From Methanobacterium sp. (GTDB taxonomy: Archaea; Methanobacteriota; Methanobacteria; Methanobacteriales; Methanobacteriaceae), in contig JACRPY010000004.1 in NCBI GenBank assembly GCA_016222945.1, positions 186,001-250,000 of the forward strand: a stretch of 64,000 bases of DNA, read 5' to 3'. Position numbers and translations under genes: made by a program. This document shows positions 44,939 to 53,795 of this stretch, piece by piece. Position 1 is the first letter of the stretch, and each line of letters starts with the position of its first letter. The notes below the pieces were generated by a model. The model saw nothing but the letters and a program-made list of their open reading frames with translations, did no database searches and was not told the origin of the DNA.

Positions 44939-46147
44939 TTAAAATTCCTTTTTATATTTCAATTCTTTAAAAACAATCTCAAAAAAGGTTCCATCTTCCC
45001 TTTTAAGTTCTACAGTACCTCTTAACTGGTCTATTAAACTAATTACAAGCTGCATGCCTAATGATTCTGTTTTTTTAAAATCCAAATTTTGGGGAAAGCC
45101 GATACCGTTATCATAGACATTCATTGTATAAATTTCGTCATTTTTATTAATGTCAATATTAATCTTACTTTCTTTTTCATCAGGACCTGTAACTAATCTA
45201 TTTAACTCTTTTTGGCTGTATATATCAGGAAATCCATGTTTTATCGAATTTGTTACTAATTCATTAATAATTAACCCACAAGGAACAGCTGTATTTATAT
45301 CTAATAAAATATCGTTAATATTAATTTCAAGTTTAATTAGGCTTTCATTAACACCATATGAACTGAAAAGATTTAAAATCAGACTTTTCACATAATCGCC
45401 AAAGTCAATCTTTGCTAAATCCTCTGATTGATACAGTTTTTCGTGAATCATTGCCATTGATTTAACACGATTTTGGCTTTCTTTGTATATTTCAAGCATT
45501 TCATCATTGGCTATATAAATTGATTGAAGGTTTAAAAGACTGCTTATTATCTGTAAATTATTTTTGACCCTATGATGAATTTCTCTTAACAATATTTCCT
45601 TTTCTTCAAGAGATATTTTAAGTTTATTCTCTATTTGCTTACGTTCATCCATTTCAGCAATTAAACCTTCATTGACTTGGGATAATTCTGCAGTTCTTTC
45701 ATGAACTTGCTGTTCTAAATCAGCATATGCTCTTCTTAGTGCATCTTCAGCTTTTTCACGTTCTATTTGTTCATTGTATTCCTTTAATGCTCTTTGAATT
45801 GCAGGTACTAATTTTGAAAGATTATTTTTAAATATATAATCGGTTGCACCCTTCTTAAGCGCATTTACTGCAAATTCTTCCCCTATTTTACCACTTACAA
45901 ACAAAAAAGGAGTGTATGGACATTCTTTATTTGCAATCTCTAAAGCAGAAAGACCATCAAAACTAGGAAGTGAATTATCAGCCAGTATTAAATCAGGCTT
46001 TAATTCATTAAGCTGTGTTATAAAATCTTCTTCAGTTTCTACTCGCTTTGATAAAAATCCTAAACCTTCACGACGCAACTCATATTCTATTAATTCCGCG
46101 TCAAATGCCACATCTTCGAGTATCAGGATTTTAAGGTCTTTTTCCAT
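44939..46147 (-). CDS. Response regulator-histidine kinase hybrid (REC-coiled coil-HisKA_2-HATPase)
   Basis: A 402-residue soluble protein. The N-terminal receiver domain (residues 1-120) has the phosphoacceptor Asp in LILADNSLPSFDG (about 57). A coiled coil (about 120-180) links it to a HisKA_2 dimer region with REIHHRVKNNLQIISSLLNL (His 191/192) and a HATPase domain (NELVTNSIKHGFPD, VYDNGIGFP). Such kinases respond to phosphorylation of their own receiver domain. It is the last gene of a three-gene set, 11 bp after the single-domain response regulator, and probably a cotranscribed phosphorelay partner. Confidence 0.92.
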   Translation of the reverse strand: MEKDLKILILEDVAFDAELIEYELRREGLGFLSKRVETEEDFITQLNELKPDLILADNSLPSFDGLSALEIANKECPYTPFLFVSGKIGEEFAVNALKKGATDYIFKNNLSKLVPAIQRALKEYNEQIEREKAEDALRRAYADLEQQVHERTAELSQVNEGLIAEMDERKQIENKLKISLEEKEILLREIHHRVKNNLQIISSLLNLQSIYIANDEMLEIYKESQNRVKSMAMIHEKLYQSEDLAKIDFGDYVKSLILNLFSSYGVNESLIKLEININDILLDINTAVPCGLIINELVTNSIKHGFPDIYSQKELNRLVTGPDEKESKINIDINKNDEIYTMNVYDNGIGFPQNLDFKKTESLGMQLVISLIDQLRGTVELKREDGTFFEIVFKELKYKKEF

Positions 46148-46158
46148 TTTATTTCTCC

Positions 46159-46599
46159 TTATTCTGGCGGATTATTGAGTAACATCCAATATAGTCCTAA
46201 TGTAGATACTGCATCTGTGAATTCATCAAATTCAACAGGTTTGCTGACGTAACTATTTACTCCAAGCTCATAGCTTTCTACAATATCTTTATCTTCTTTA
46301 GAAGAAGTTAAAACGACTATAGGGATCTTTTTTGTTCGATCATCAGCCTTAATAGTTTGAAGAACTTCAAGCCCGTCCACTTTAGGCATTCTTAAATCAA
46401 GCAATACCAATTTTGGAAGCCCTTGGATGTCTCTTTTAGAATATTCTCCTTTAGCAAATATGAAATCCAGAGCTTCAGCACCATCCTTAACCCATACCAA
46501 ATTATTGGTAAGATTTTTCCTTTTTAATGCTCTAATTGTCAATTCAGCGTCTGTTTTGTTGTCTTCTACAAGTAGAATTTCAACTTCATTCAGATTCAT
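46159..46599 (-). CDS. Single-domain response regulator (Rcp1-like)
   Basis: A 146-residue CheY-like protein with no output domain. It has the acidic pair in VEDNKTDAEL, the phosphoacceptor in LVLLDLRMPKVDGLEV (Asp 68), and the Thr/Lys switch in VVLTSSKEDKD and VSKPVEFDEF. The long form with KDGAEALDFIFAKGEYSKRD is typical of Rcp1-type regulators that act as phosphate shuttles with multi-domain kinases. Genes for two kinases flank it in the same direction. Confidence 0.93.
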   Translation of the reverse strand: MNLNEVEILLVEDNKTDAELTIRALKRKNLTNNLVWVKDGAEALDFIFAKGEYSKRDIQGLPKLVLLDLRMPKVDGLEVLQTIKADDRTKKIPIVVLTSSKEDKDIVESYELGVNSYVSKPVEFDEFTDAVSTLGLYWMLLNNPPE

Positions 46600-46658
46600 T
46601 TTAATATCCTCGTTCTATGTTATAAACTAAATATTATATGCAGTTTAAAGTTATTATT

Positions 46659-47717
46659 CTATTTTGGTAATGTGAAATAAATAGTTGCTCCTTCATTAAC
46701 TTTTCCTTCTCCCCAAACACGTCCTCCATGTCTTCTGATAACTCTTTGAACAATAGAAAGTCCAACGCCAGTGCCTTCAAATTCTTCACTTCCATGTAAT
46801 CTTTGGAAAAGTCCAAACAGCTTGTTTGCATATTTCATGTTAAAACCAGCCCCATTATCCTTTACATAGTAAATATTTTCATTTTTTCCTTCTTCACTAC
46901 CAATTTCAATTATTGCATTATCTTTATTTTTTGTAAATTTAATGGAATTAGTTATTAGATTACTTAAGACTTGTTGAAGCAATATTCTATCACCTGAAGC
47001 AGGGAGGAGTGGTTTAATCTCTATTTGAACATTACGGTCTTCAATGGAAGGTTTTAAATCATTAAAAATATTTCTTACAAGAGATTCCATGTCGATTGGC
47101 ATTATCTTCATTTCCTGACGACTTGCACGGGATAAAAGAAGAATATCATCTATCAGCTGCCCCATTTTATGGGTATTCTCTCGAATAATGTTTAGAAGCC
47201 TTTTACCTTCATCATCAACCTTATCTTCATAATCTTCAATTACGATACGGGAAAATCCATCAATTGCTCTTAAAGGAACTCTAAGGTCATGGGAAACAGA
47301 GTATGCAAATGCTTCCAGCTCTTTATTTGCATCTTCAAGCTTTTCACTCTCTTTTTTCAAATTTTCATTTAATTCGTTTAGAATTCTTACTTTTTCTATC
47401 CTTTCACCTAAAAAAGCAACAATTATAACTATAAATATGAACATGACCATCTGGAAATATCCTTCAAAAAATGAAGCTCCAAATTGTCTGTAGAAAAGCT
47501 GAATAAAGATTAATACAATTGCCAGAAACACTGGTGCAAACCACATTCTTTTATTTTTCCAAACAGAGGTAAGAAGAATTGGGCCACAAAATAAAGAATA
47601 AAAACTGTTTTTTCCACTTATAGGAGTGGAATAATAGCTTAAAAATAATATTATTGCTATAAAAAAGATTATTGCGATAATTCTATATTTTTCATGTATT
47701 TTATAATTTAATGACAT
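46659..47717 (-). CDS. Membrane sensor histidine kinase
   Basis: About 352 residues. Four or so N-terminal membrane helices (residues about 12-100) form a sensor with no large outer loop. A coiled coil follows, then the HisKA domain with AYSVSHDLRVPLRAIDGFSR and a HATPase domain with QVLSNLITNSIKFTKNKD, VKDNGAGFN and GTGVGLSIV. The start is set at ATG 47717, seven bases after GGTG; the upstream GTG lies within that ribosome binding site. It is the first gene of the set of three and the likely phosphate donor for the single-domain regulator downstream. The signal is unknown. Confidence 0.92.
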   Translation of the reverse strand: MSLNYKIHEKYRIIAIIFFIAIILFLSYYSTPISGKNSFYSLFCGPILLTSVWKNKRMWFAPVFLAIVLIFIQLFYRQFGASFFEGYFQMVMFIFIVIIVAFLGERIEKVRILNELNENLKKESEKLEDANKELEAFAYSVSHDLRVPLRAIDGFSRIVIEDYEDKVDDEGKRLLNIIRENTHKMGQLIDDILLLSRASRQEMKIMPIDMESLVRNIFNDLKPSIEDRNVQIEIKPLLPASGDRILLQQVLSNLITNSIKFTKNKDNAIIEIGSEEGKNENIYYVKDNGAGFNMKYANKLFGLFQRLHGSEEFEGTGVGLSIVQRVIRRHGGRVWGEGKVNEGATIYFTLPK

Positions 47718-47923
47718 TAATTTCACCTTAATTGAAGTTATTTAAAAAAGTTATAATTAATATTATGTATTTTTAAATAAATATTTGGATTGAAACTATA
47801 AATTCCACTTCAATATTATTCAATTAAAAAAAAATAGCATTATAAATGAGATATAAATTAAACTAAAACATTAGAAATAGTAAAAAAATAAAAATAATAT
47901 TGAAAACATTTTGAATATTTAAT

Positions 47924-48364
47924 TCAAGCAGTTTTTTCAGATTCTTTAACAGTTTTAACTTCTTTAGCTGTGATAACAACATTGGTTGCAGCAATTTTAT
48001 CCAAATACCTTATTTTAGAATTACCTGCAGCAAATCCTGCAATTACATCAACAATTAAAGGAACCCATAAAATTTTGGATAAATTCCTTATGAATGCTTT
48101 CCTGTAATCGATTTTCCCTTCATCAGCAACTACTTTGATTTTCATCAGACTTTTTCCTAAAGTTTGACCAGAACTACCTTCAAAATAGGTGAAATAGGCC
48201 ATGATAATAATTGCTGTTAGAATTAGCCAATAATTTAAAATACCATAAATATTAGCAAATGCAATTAACGGATATATAAGTGCGCTTAAGACCCATATTA
48301 TAAGTGTTATAACTGCAGCGTCTACTATTAAAGCTAAAAACCGTTTCCCCCACAATTTCTCCAT
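47924..48364 (-). CDS. RDD family membrane protein
   Basis: A 146-residue protein with three hydrophobic helices. It opens with WGKRFLALIVDAAVITLIIW, which carries the Arg and Asp that name the RDD domain, and has the typical FEGSSGQTLGKSLMKIKVV loop. The function of RDD proteins is not established; some are linked to ion transport. The C-terminal tail is charged. Single gene, 104 bp from hypE and on the same strand. Confidence 0.88.
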   Translation of the reverse strand: MEKLWGKRFLALIVDAAVITLIIWVLSALIYPLIAFANIYGILNYWLILTAIIIMAYFTYFEGSSGQTLGKSLMKIKVVADEGKIDYRKAFIRNLSKILWVPLIVDVIAGFAAGNSKIRYLDKIAATNVVITAKEVKTVKESEKTA

Positions 48365-48467
48365 TTTATACTCCTTTTAAATTTAATAAATATGCTATAT
48401 TTTTTAATCTATAAATATTTTTTTATATTTCCTTAAAAAATTAGATTAAAATAAATAAAAATAATTT

Positions 48468-49478
48468 TTAGCAGACTCTTGGAACGGGATCTGCTATCGG
48501 CGCCTCCAAAATTCTTTTACCGCCAAGGGAAGTTTCCATAATTACATGTTTATCATCAGTGACTTCACCAATTATTTGAGCTTCCTTTCCATATTTGGTT
48601 TTCCTTATGGCTTGAAGAATTTCCTCTGCATTTTCAGCTTCAACACCCATTACAACTTTTCCTTCATTTGCAACTTCAAATGGGTCAATTCCAAGCATTT
48701 CAGACGCTGCATGAACTTGCTCTTTTACAGGGATTTTATCCTCATAAATCATCATTCCAACTCTAGATTTAGATGCAAGCTCATTTAAGGCGTTTGCAAT
48801 CCCTCCACGAGTTGGATCTTTCATTGCTTTTATTCCTCCAATTTTTTGGGCTGCTTCAGTCATTTCAACTACTGGTGCAATGTCTGATTTTAAATCTGTT
48901 TCAAATCCAAATCCTTCACGATAAGACATGAGTGCAATTCCATGGTCTCCAACGCTACCAGTCAATATGATTTTATTTCCTATTTCAAGACCAGAATCAC
49001 TTGTAATTTCTCCCTTTTTAGCAATTCCAATTCCTGTTGTTGAAATAACAATTTTATCCAGTTTGTCATGTTCCATTACTTTTGTATCTCCAGTTACAAG
49101 AGCTACTCCTGCTTCAGTGCATGCTTCATCCATGGATTTTATTATTTTTTCAAATTCATCACTTGTAAACCCTTCACTAATTACCATTGCGTTTGCAATT
49201 GCAAGAGGCTTTGCCCCCATGACTGCTACATCATTTACTGTTCCAGTAACGGATAATTTCCCAATATCTCCTCCAGGGAAGAATAAGGGGTCAACTGTAT
49301 GACTATCTGTGCTGATTACAATTTCATAGTCCCCGAAAGGAATTGTAGCTCCGTCATCAAGTTCTCCAAGTCCAATTCCACCATTAACATTTTTGTTTTT
49401 GATATTGTTGAGTATAATATCTGATATTAGACTCTGCATCATTTCTCCGCCAGCGCCGTGTGCCATGCTGATTTTCAT
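48468..49478 (-). CDS. hypE: Hydrogenase maturation protein HypE
   Basis: A PurM-like ATPase of 336 residues that dehydrates a carbamoyl group on its C-terminal Cys to thiocyanate, the source of the cyanide ligands of [NiFe] hydrogenases. The start MAHGAGGEMMQSLISD, GELDDGATIPFGDYEIV, KDPTRGGIANALNE and the end PVPRVC, with the required terminal cysteine, are all seen. It serves the methanogen's [NiFe] hydrogenases; other hyp genes are not in the window. Confidence 0.96.
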   Translation of the reverse strand: MKISMAHGAGGEMMQSLISDIILNNIKNKNVNGGIGLGELDDGATIPFGDYEIVISTDSHTVDPLFFPGGDIGKLSVTGTVNDVAVMGAKPLAIANAMVISEGFTSDEFEKIIKSMDEACTEAGVALVTGDTKVMEHDKLDKIVISTTGIGIAKKGEITSDSGLEIGNKIILTGSVGDHGIALMSYREGFGFETDLKSDIAPVVEMTEAAQKIGGIKAMKDPTRGGIANALNELASKSRVGMMIYEDKIPVKEQVHAASEMLGIDPFEVANEGKVVMGVEAENAEEILQAIRKTKYGKEAQIIGEVTDDKHVIMETSLGGKRILEAPIADPVPRVC

Positions 49479-49910
49479 AAGTTCACCTGTTGTTTTTGTT
49501 TATATTGTATCCTTATTTAACTTTAGTTTCAAATTAAACCTATTTTTAAGTAGTTTTTTAAGTAATCATAATATGCTTATCTTTTAAATTTAATTTAGTT
49601 ATTAATGGATAAGCATAACAAAATATATATGGCTTGTTATATACTTGTAAGTTAAGAATATATTTTTTAATTAAATGAAGTTGAAACTTTGAAATATTTA
49701 AATATATTCAGAAGCATAATATTTATGTAGTAAATTTAAAGATAGCTATAAATAATGCTTCTTGGAAATAAAATATATAAGTAAATTATTTTCCAAATAA
49801 TGCTTTTTTGGGAATGATATCTTAGTTATATTCGAATAAACGAAGTATATTAAGTGAAATTTCCTAGATAATCTAAAAAAATCAACATATAAAATATAGA
49901 GGTGTATATA
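49479..49910. promoter_or_regulatory. Long upstream region of the S8e-polB2 genes with repeated motif
   Basis: A gap of about 430 bp between divergent genes. A 20-bp motif starting AAATAATGCTT occurs twice in direct orientation (49750-49769 and 49795-49815), and a related inverted form GAAGCATAATATTTA lies at 49711. The direct copies flank the TATA-like AAAATATATAAG, which itself lies between TTGGAAA and TTTCCAA. These may be operator sites or an autoregulatory leader. No RNA gene is seen. Confidence 0.4.
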
Positions 49911-50291
49911 ATGGCAATTTGGCAAGGTAAATCATTAAGAAAACCTAGCGGAGGACGCGGTAAGCTTAACAAAAATAAAAGGAAAGCTGAACTTGGGAAA
50001 GGGGCAGCAGAAACCAAAATAGGTGACCGTAAAGTTAAAAAAGTCAGAACAAAAGGCGGAAACGAAAAAATCAGGCTCACCAATGATAACAAAATCAATG
50101 TTGTAGATCCTAAAACAAAAAAAGTGGAAGTAGCTGAAATTTTAAATGTTGTTGAAAACAGTGCTAACACTCATTTTGTACGTAGGAACATTATTACAAA
50201 AGGTGCTGTAGTTGAAACCAGTGCAGGAACTGTTAAAGTAACTTCAAGGCCAGGTCAGCACGGTATTATTAATGGTATATTGGTTGAATAA
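49911..50291 (+). CDS. rps8e: 30S ribosomal protein S8e
   Basis: The small-subunit ribosomal protein S8e (126 residues), found in archaea and eukaryotes. Typical text: AIWQGKSLRKPSGGRGKLNK at the start, basic throughout, and SRPGQHGIINGILVE at the end. The start is ATG 49911, preceded by AGGTG, rather than the in-frame GTG three codons upstream. It lies 41 bp before the PolB2 gene and is probably cotranscribed with it. Confidence 0.97.
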   Translation: MAIWQGKSLRKPSGGRGKLNKNKRKAELGKGAAETKIGDRKVKKVRTKGGNEKIRLTNDNKINVVDPKTKKVEVAEILNVVENSANTHFVRRNIITKGAVVETSAGTVKVTSRPGQHGIINGILVE

Positions 50292-50332
50292 AACCAATTA
50301 ATATTTTTATTTTTTTTTAATCATATTCAATA

Positions 50333-50989
50333 ATGGTGTATCCATTGAATGAAGAAATTTTAGAAAGTGCTGAAAAGTTCCTCAATTCGGTAAATAAAGA
50401 TTTACCTGAAGGTATGGAACTGGAATTTGAAGGTTTTTATCAAAGAGGTTTTTTTGTAACAAAAAAACGATATGCTCTTATTGAAGACGATACTATCACT
50501 GTTAAAGGTTTGGAACTTGTAAGAAGGGATTGGGCACCAATAACTAAAAATACTCAGCAAAAAGTTCTTACAGCTATTTTAAAAGACGCAGATCCTCAAA
50601 AAGCAGCAAAAATTATAAAAGATGTAATTGAGGACATTAAAAGTGGAAATGTTAAATTAGAAGACTTAGTAATCCATACGCAGCTTACAAAAAATCCAAA
50701 TGAATATTCTCAAAAGGCCCCTCATGTTTTAGCTGCAAAAAAGGCTATAGAAAAGGGAAGGGACGTTGGAAGAGGTTCTATCATACGATATGTTATTGTA
50801 AAGGGAAGAGAACCTATTAGTAATCGTGCTGTGCCTATAGAAGATGTTAAACTTTCTAATTATGATCCAAATTATTATATTGAAAACCAAGTGCTCCCTG
50901 CAGTTGGAAGAATAATAGAAGCTATTGGATACTCTGAACAAGAAATATTGCATAAAGAAAAGCAGAGCAGCCTTGATGCATTTTTTTAA
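50333..50989 (+). CDS. polB2: Family-B DNA polymerase small fragment (PolB2 of split polymerase)
   Basis: This 218-residue protein is the C-terminal palm/thumb part of an archaeal family-B DNA polymerase encoded as a separate gene, as in Methanothermobacter, where the large part PolB1 lies elsewhere. The segment EFEGFYQRGFFVTKKRYALI contains the KxY motif that normally follows polymerase motif C. KGLELVRRDWAPITKNTQQK and GRGSIIRYVIVKG are thumb sequences. It ends in QSSLDAFF, a PCNA-interacting peptide. PolB1 must be encoded elsewhere in the genome. No clear ribosome binding site is seen before ATG 50333. Confidence 0.9.
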   Translation: MVYPLNEEILESAEKFLNSVNKDLPEGMELEFEGFYQRGFFVTKKRYALIEDDTITVKGLELVRRDWAPITKNTQQKVLTAILKDADPQKAAKIIKDVIEDIKSGNVKLEDLVIHTQLTKNPNEYSQKAPHVLAAKKAIEKGRDVGRGSIIRYVIVKGREPISNRAVPIEDVKLSNYDPNYYIENQVLPAVGRIIEAIGYSEQEILHKEKQSSLDAFF

Positions 50990-51127
50990 GCTAATTTTAA
51001 TAAAAAAAGTAATATTATATATTTTCTATATATTATAACTCCCATATTAAATATTTTATTTTTCCGTAACTATATATCTAATTTTAGTCAAACTATAACT
51101 AATCTTTAGAATTAACTAGGTGGGATT

Positions 51128-51808
51128 ATGATAAAGGTAGTTCTTTTTGATATTGATGATACTTTATATGATACATCTGGCTTTGCAAAACTTGCAAGGA
51201 AAGCGGCACTCAATGTAATGATTGATGCAGGCTTACCATTATCTTCTGATGATGCATACATTCTTTTAAGGGAGATAATAGATGAATATGGTTCTAATTA
51301 TGATAAGCATTTCAATATTTTAACTAAAAGAGTGTTTGGAGAAGAAAGACCTCTTTTAATAGCGTTAGGAATGATTACATATCATAATGTTAAGTTCGCA
51401 CTGCTTAGATTGTTTCCACAGACAACAAGCACTTTAATTTATCTTAAAAAGAGAGGTTATGATCTTGGAGTGGTATCCAATGGAATAACTATTAAACAGT
51501 GGGAAAAATTAATCAGGCTTGATTTACATCATTTCTTTGACCATGTTATAACTTCAGAAGGTGCAGGAGTGGAAAAACCTGATCCTAAAATATTTGAAGT
51601 GGCACTTGAAAAGATGGGATGTGAAGCTAAAAACTCCATCATGATAGGCAACAAATTCAGCGAAGACATAATGGGGGCTTTAAATGCAGGAATACCTGCT
51701 ATTCTTGTTAACTCCGAGTTAACAGAATCAGAAAAAGAATATATTAAAGAAGAAGGCATTGAATTAAAAGTACTGCCCAATATAGGTGAATTAAAAAATA
51801 TTCTCTAA
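51128..51808 (+). CDS. HAD-superfamily phosphatase
   Basis: A 226-residue haloacid-dehalogenase-type hydrolase of the TIGR02253-like group. Motif I with the nucleophile reads VVLFDIDDTLYDTSG. Motif II is VVSNG, and the Lys of motif III and acid of motif IV are in GVEKPDPKIFEVAL and MIGNKFSEDIMGALNAG. It dephosphorylates a small metabolite that cannot be predicted. GGTGGGATT precedes the ATG. It follows polB2 after 138 bp and is probably transcribed separately. Confidence 0.9.
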   Translation: MIKVVLFDIDDTLYDTSGFAKLARKAALNVMIDAGLPLSSDDAYILLREIIDEYGSNYDKHFNILTKRVFGEERPLLIALGMITYHNVKFALLRLFPQTTSTLIYLKKRGYDLGVVSNGITIKQWEKLIRLDLHHFFDHVITSEGAGVEKPDPKIFEVALEKMGCEAKNSIMIGNKFSEDIMGALNAGIPAILVNSELTESEKEYIKEEGIELKVLPNIGELKNIL

Positions 51809-51922
51809 AGAAATCGCATAAAAATGAAAAACATCTAATAAATTTATCTAAAGATTAATGAAATAAATTATAAATATTATTTAAAAAATTTCAGCGTACT
51901 TTCAAATGATTCAGGTGGTTCA

Positions 51923-53467
51923 ATGAATTATTATCATGACAATAAAATGGAAAAGATTTTTGAAATCCTCAAACAACCTAAAACTCTCGAAGAATTAAAA
52001 CTTTCAAGCACTTTTGTTAATAATTCAATTCTAAAAATAATATCTAGTTATGGGACTATAAAAACAAGTAGAATTAATGAAATGACTGGAATTCACTGGG
52101 ATATTTTGGAAGGAACCCTAAGAAAACTGGAAGAAGATGGTTTGTGTGCTCCAGTAGGTGGAGGATTCCTATTTTCAAGTGTTGATTACACTGTAACCAA
52201 AAAGGGGCATGAAAAAGCCAGAAGAATTCTTGAAGAGAGTCCATATATTGGTATGACGCCAGTTTCGTATGAGGACTACTACAAACTTATGCAAGCTCAA
52301 TTAAAAGGGAGATATCCTTTGACAATACCTGGTGAGGTATTTGAAGACACTTTTAAGGATGTTGTGGGAGTATCGTATGCTAAGGAAGTGTTGGTAGAAT
52401 CATGTACTGTTGGAAAGGGTATTTTTGTTTATGGGCCGCCAGGAACTGGTAAAACTTTTATTGTAAGCAAGGCATCAGATTTACTTCCTCCTCTTATAAT
52501 ACCTAAATTCATTGAATTTGGAGGGGCTGTAGTTCAGCTATTTGACCCGGATTTCCATAAGATGAGTGATGAACAGCCAGAAGATCCTCGATGGGTTAAA
52601 ATACATGCGCCATTCGTGCTTACAGGTTCAGAACTAAGTTTAAATAAATTAGAGACAAATTATAACCCTAATAAAGGATTATATGAAACTTCTCCAATTA
52701 TTAAAGCTAATGGTGGAGTTCTTTTAATAGACGATCTTGGAAGGCAACGTGATGACCACGAACTCATTTTAAACCGGCTTATTGTGCCTATGGAAAATAA
52801 AAAGGATGTTATCTATGTTAGGGGAATTCCTGTAGTTGTTCACAGCCATTTTATACCTGCATTTTCAACTAACCTTGATATAAGCATAATGGACGAAGCA
52901 CACCTTAGAAGAGCACCATTACATATCTTCCTTAAAGCTCCTCCTCTTGATGAATTAATAGAGGTTTTTAAGGGGAATCTTGATGAATTAAAGGAAACTT
53001 ATAATGAAGATACTTTAGAAAGATTTATTAAAGTTTACATGCCTGCTGCTGAGGGAGGAGAAGGTTTAGATCCAAGTTTTGCCCATGCAAGGGACATTGC
53101 TCAAATTTCTCAGGCTGTACGTATAAACCGTCAAAAAGATGTTATAGATGTTGAAGTGCTTGATGAAGCTTTAAGCAAGCATATATTAATTGAACTACAG
53201 CGGATGAATATTGATGTTTCACAAGTAACTAAAAAGATACGTTCTTATAGGGTGCAAACAAGTGATGTAGAGGCTACATTTAAAGCTTTAAATGAATATG
53301 GTCCTTGTGGAATCTCATATGAAGATAAAGCCATTATTTTAGATGTAGAAGAAACCATAACACCAGTTCAGCTTGCAACATATTTGCATAAAAAAGGCAT
53401 TGTTATAAAGAAAATAGATTTAATAGCAGAATCTGAAAGAGAGCTTAAAAAAAGTATTCTTCAATAA
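51923..53467 (+). CDS. AAA-type ATPase with N-terminal winged-helix region
   Basis: A 514-residue protein. Residues about 25-105 look like a winged helix (LKIISSYGTIKTSRINEMTG, TKKGHEKARRIL). A linker (PYIGMTPVSYEDYYKLM) follows, then an ATPase domain with Walker A FVYGPPGTGKT (about 170-180), Walker B GGVLLIDDLGRQ, sensor 1 PAFSTNLD and an arginine-finger-like region DEAHLRRAPLH. The C-terminal 100 residues form another small domain. The process it drives is unknown. It ends before a hairpin terminator. GGTGGTT precedes the ATG. Confidence 0.82.
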   Translation: MNYYHDNKMEKIFEILKQPKTLEELKLSSTFVNNSILKIISSYGTIKTSRINEMTGIHWDILEGTLRKLEEDGLCAPVGGGFLFSSVDYTVTKKGHEKARRILEESPYIGMTPVSYEDYYKLMQAQLKGRYPLTIPGEVFEDTFKDVVGVSYAKEVLVESCTVGKGIFVYGPPGTGKTFIVSKASDLLPPLIIPKFIEFGGAVVQLFDPDFHKMSDEQPEDPRWVKIHAPFVLTGSELSLNKLETNYNPNKGLYETSPIIKANGGVLLIDDLGRQRDDHELILNRLIVPMENKKDVIYVRGIPVVVHSHFIPAFSTNLDISIMDEAHLRRAPLHIFLKAPPLDELIEVFKGNLDELKETYNEDTLERFIKVYMPAAEGGEGLDPSFAHARDIAQISQAVRINRQKDVIDVEVLDEALSKHILIELQRMNIDVSQVTKKIRSYRVQTSDVEATFKALNEYGPCGISYEDKAIILDVEETITPVQLATYLHKKGIVIKKIDLIAESERELKKSILQ

Positions 53468-53795
53468 CTTTTTAATTTTTGTGGGTTAATAAACCCATTA
53501 TTTAACTTTTTAATTAACATGGAACATTATTATCTGAGATAGGTTTAAATGTTAATTGGAATTACTGGTCAACCTTTTTTTAAAAAAGGTTGATCAAAAA
53601 AATTCCTAAAAAAAAGGATTTATTTAATGTTAATTGGAATTACTGGTCAACATTTCAAAACCTTTGGTTTTGAAGACCGAAAAATCTGTGATTTTATACG
53701 GCTTTTTTTAAAAAAGTTTTCAAAATTTTCAATTTTTAAACGTATTGTGATTTATAAAAATAAGAAATAATAATTTTAAAAAGAAAATAAATTAT
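53468..53795. repeat. Intergenic region with hairpin terminator, 26-bp direct repeat and palindromes (copy D)
   Basis: The region starts with hairpin TGGGTT/AACCCA (53482-53497), a likely terminator of the ATPase gene. A 26-bp direct repeat, AATGTTAATTGGAATTACTG followed by GTCAAC, occurs at 53548-53573 and 53626-53651. The first copy is followed by the hairpin TCAACCTTTTTT/AAAAAAGGTTGA. The second is followed by TTCAAAACC/GGTTTTGAA and AAAATC/GATTTT. The core CAAAACCTTTGGTTTTG is identical to that in the element at 17.7 kb. In both repeat copies the text reads MLIGITGQ after a possible ribosome binding site. Confidence 0.7.

Noticed and set aside
53548..53651. Direct repeats as ends of an insertion sequence
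   Set aside because: No transposase frame lies between or near them, and the unit between copies is only about 80 bp.
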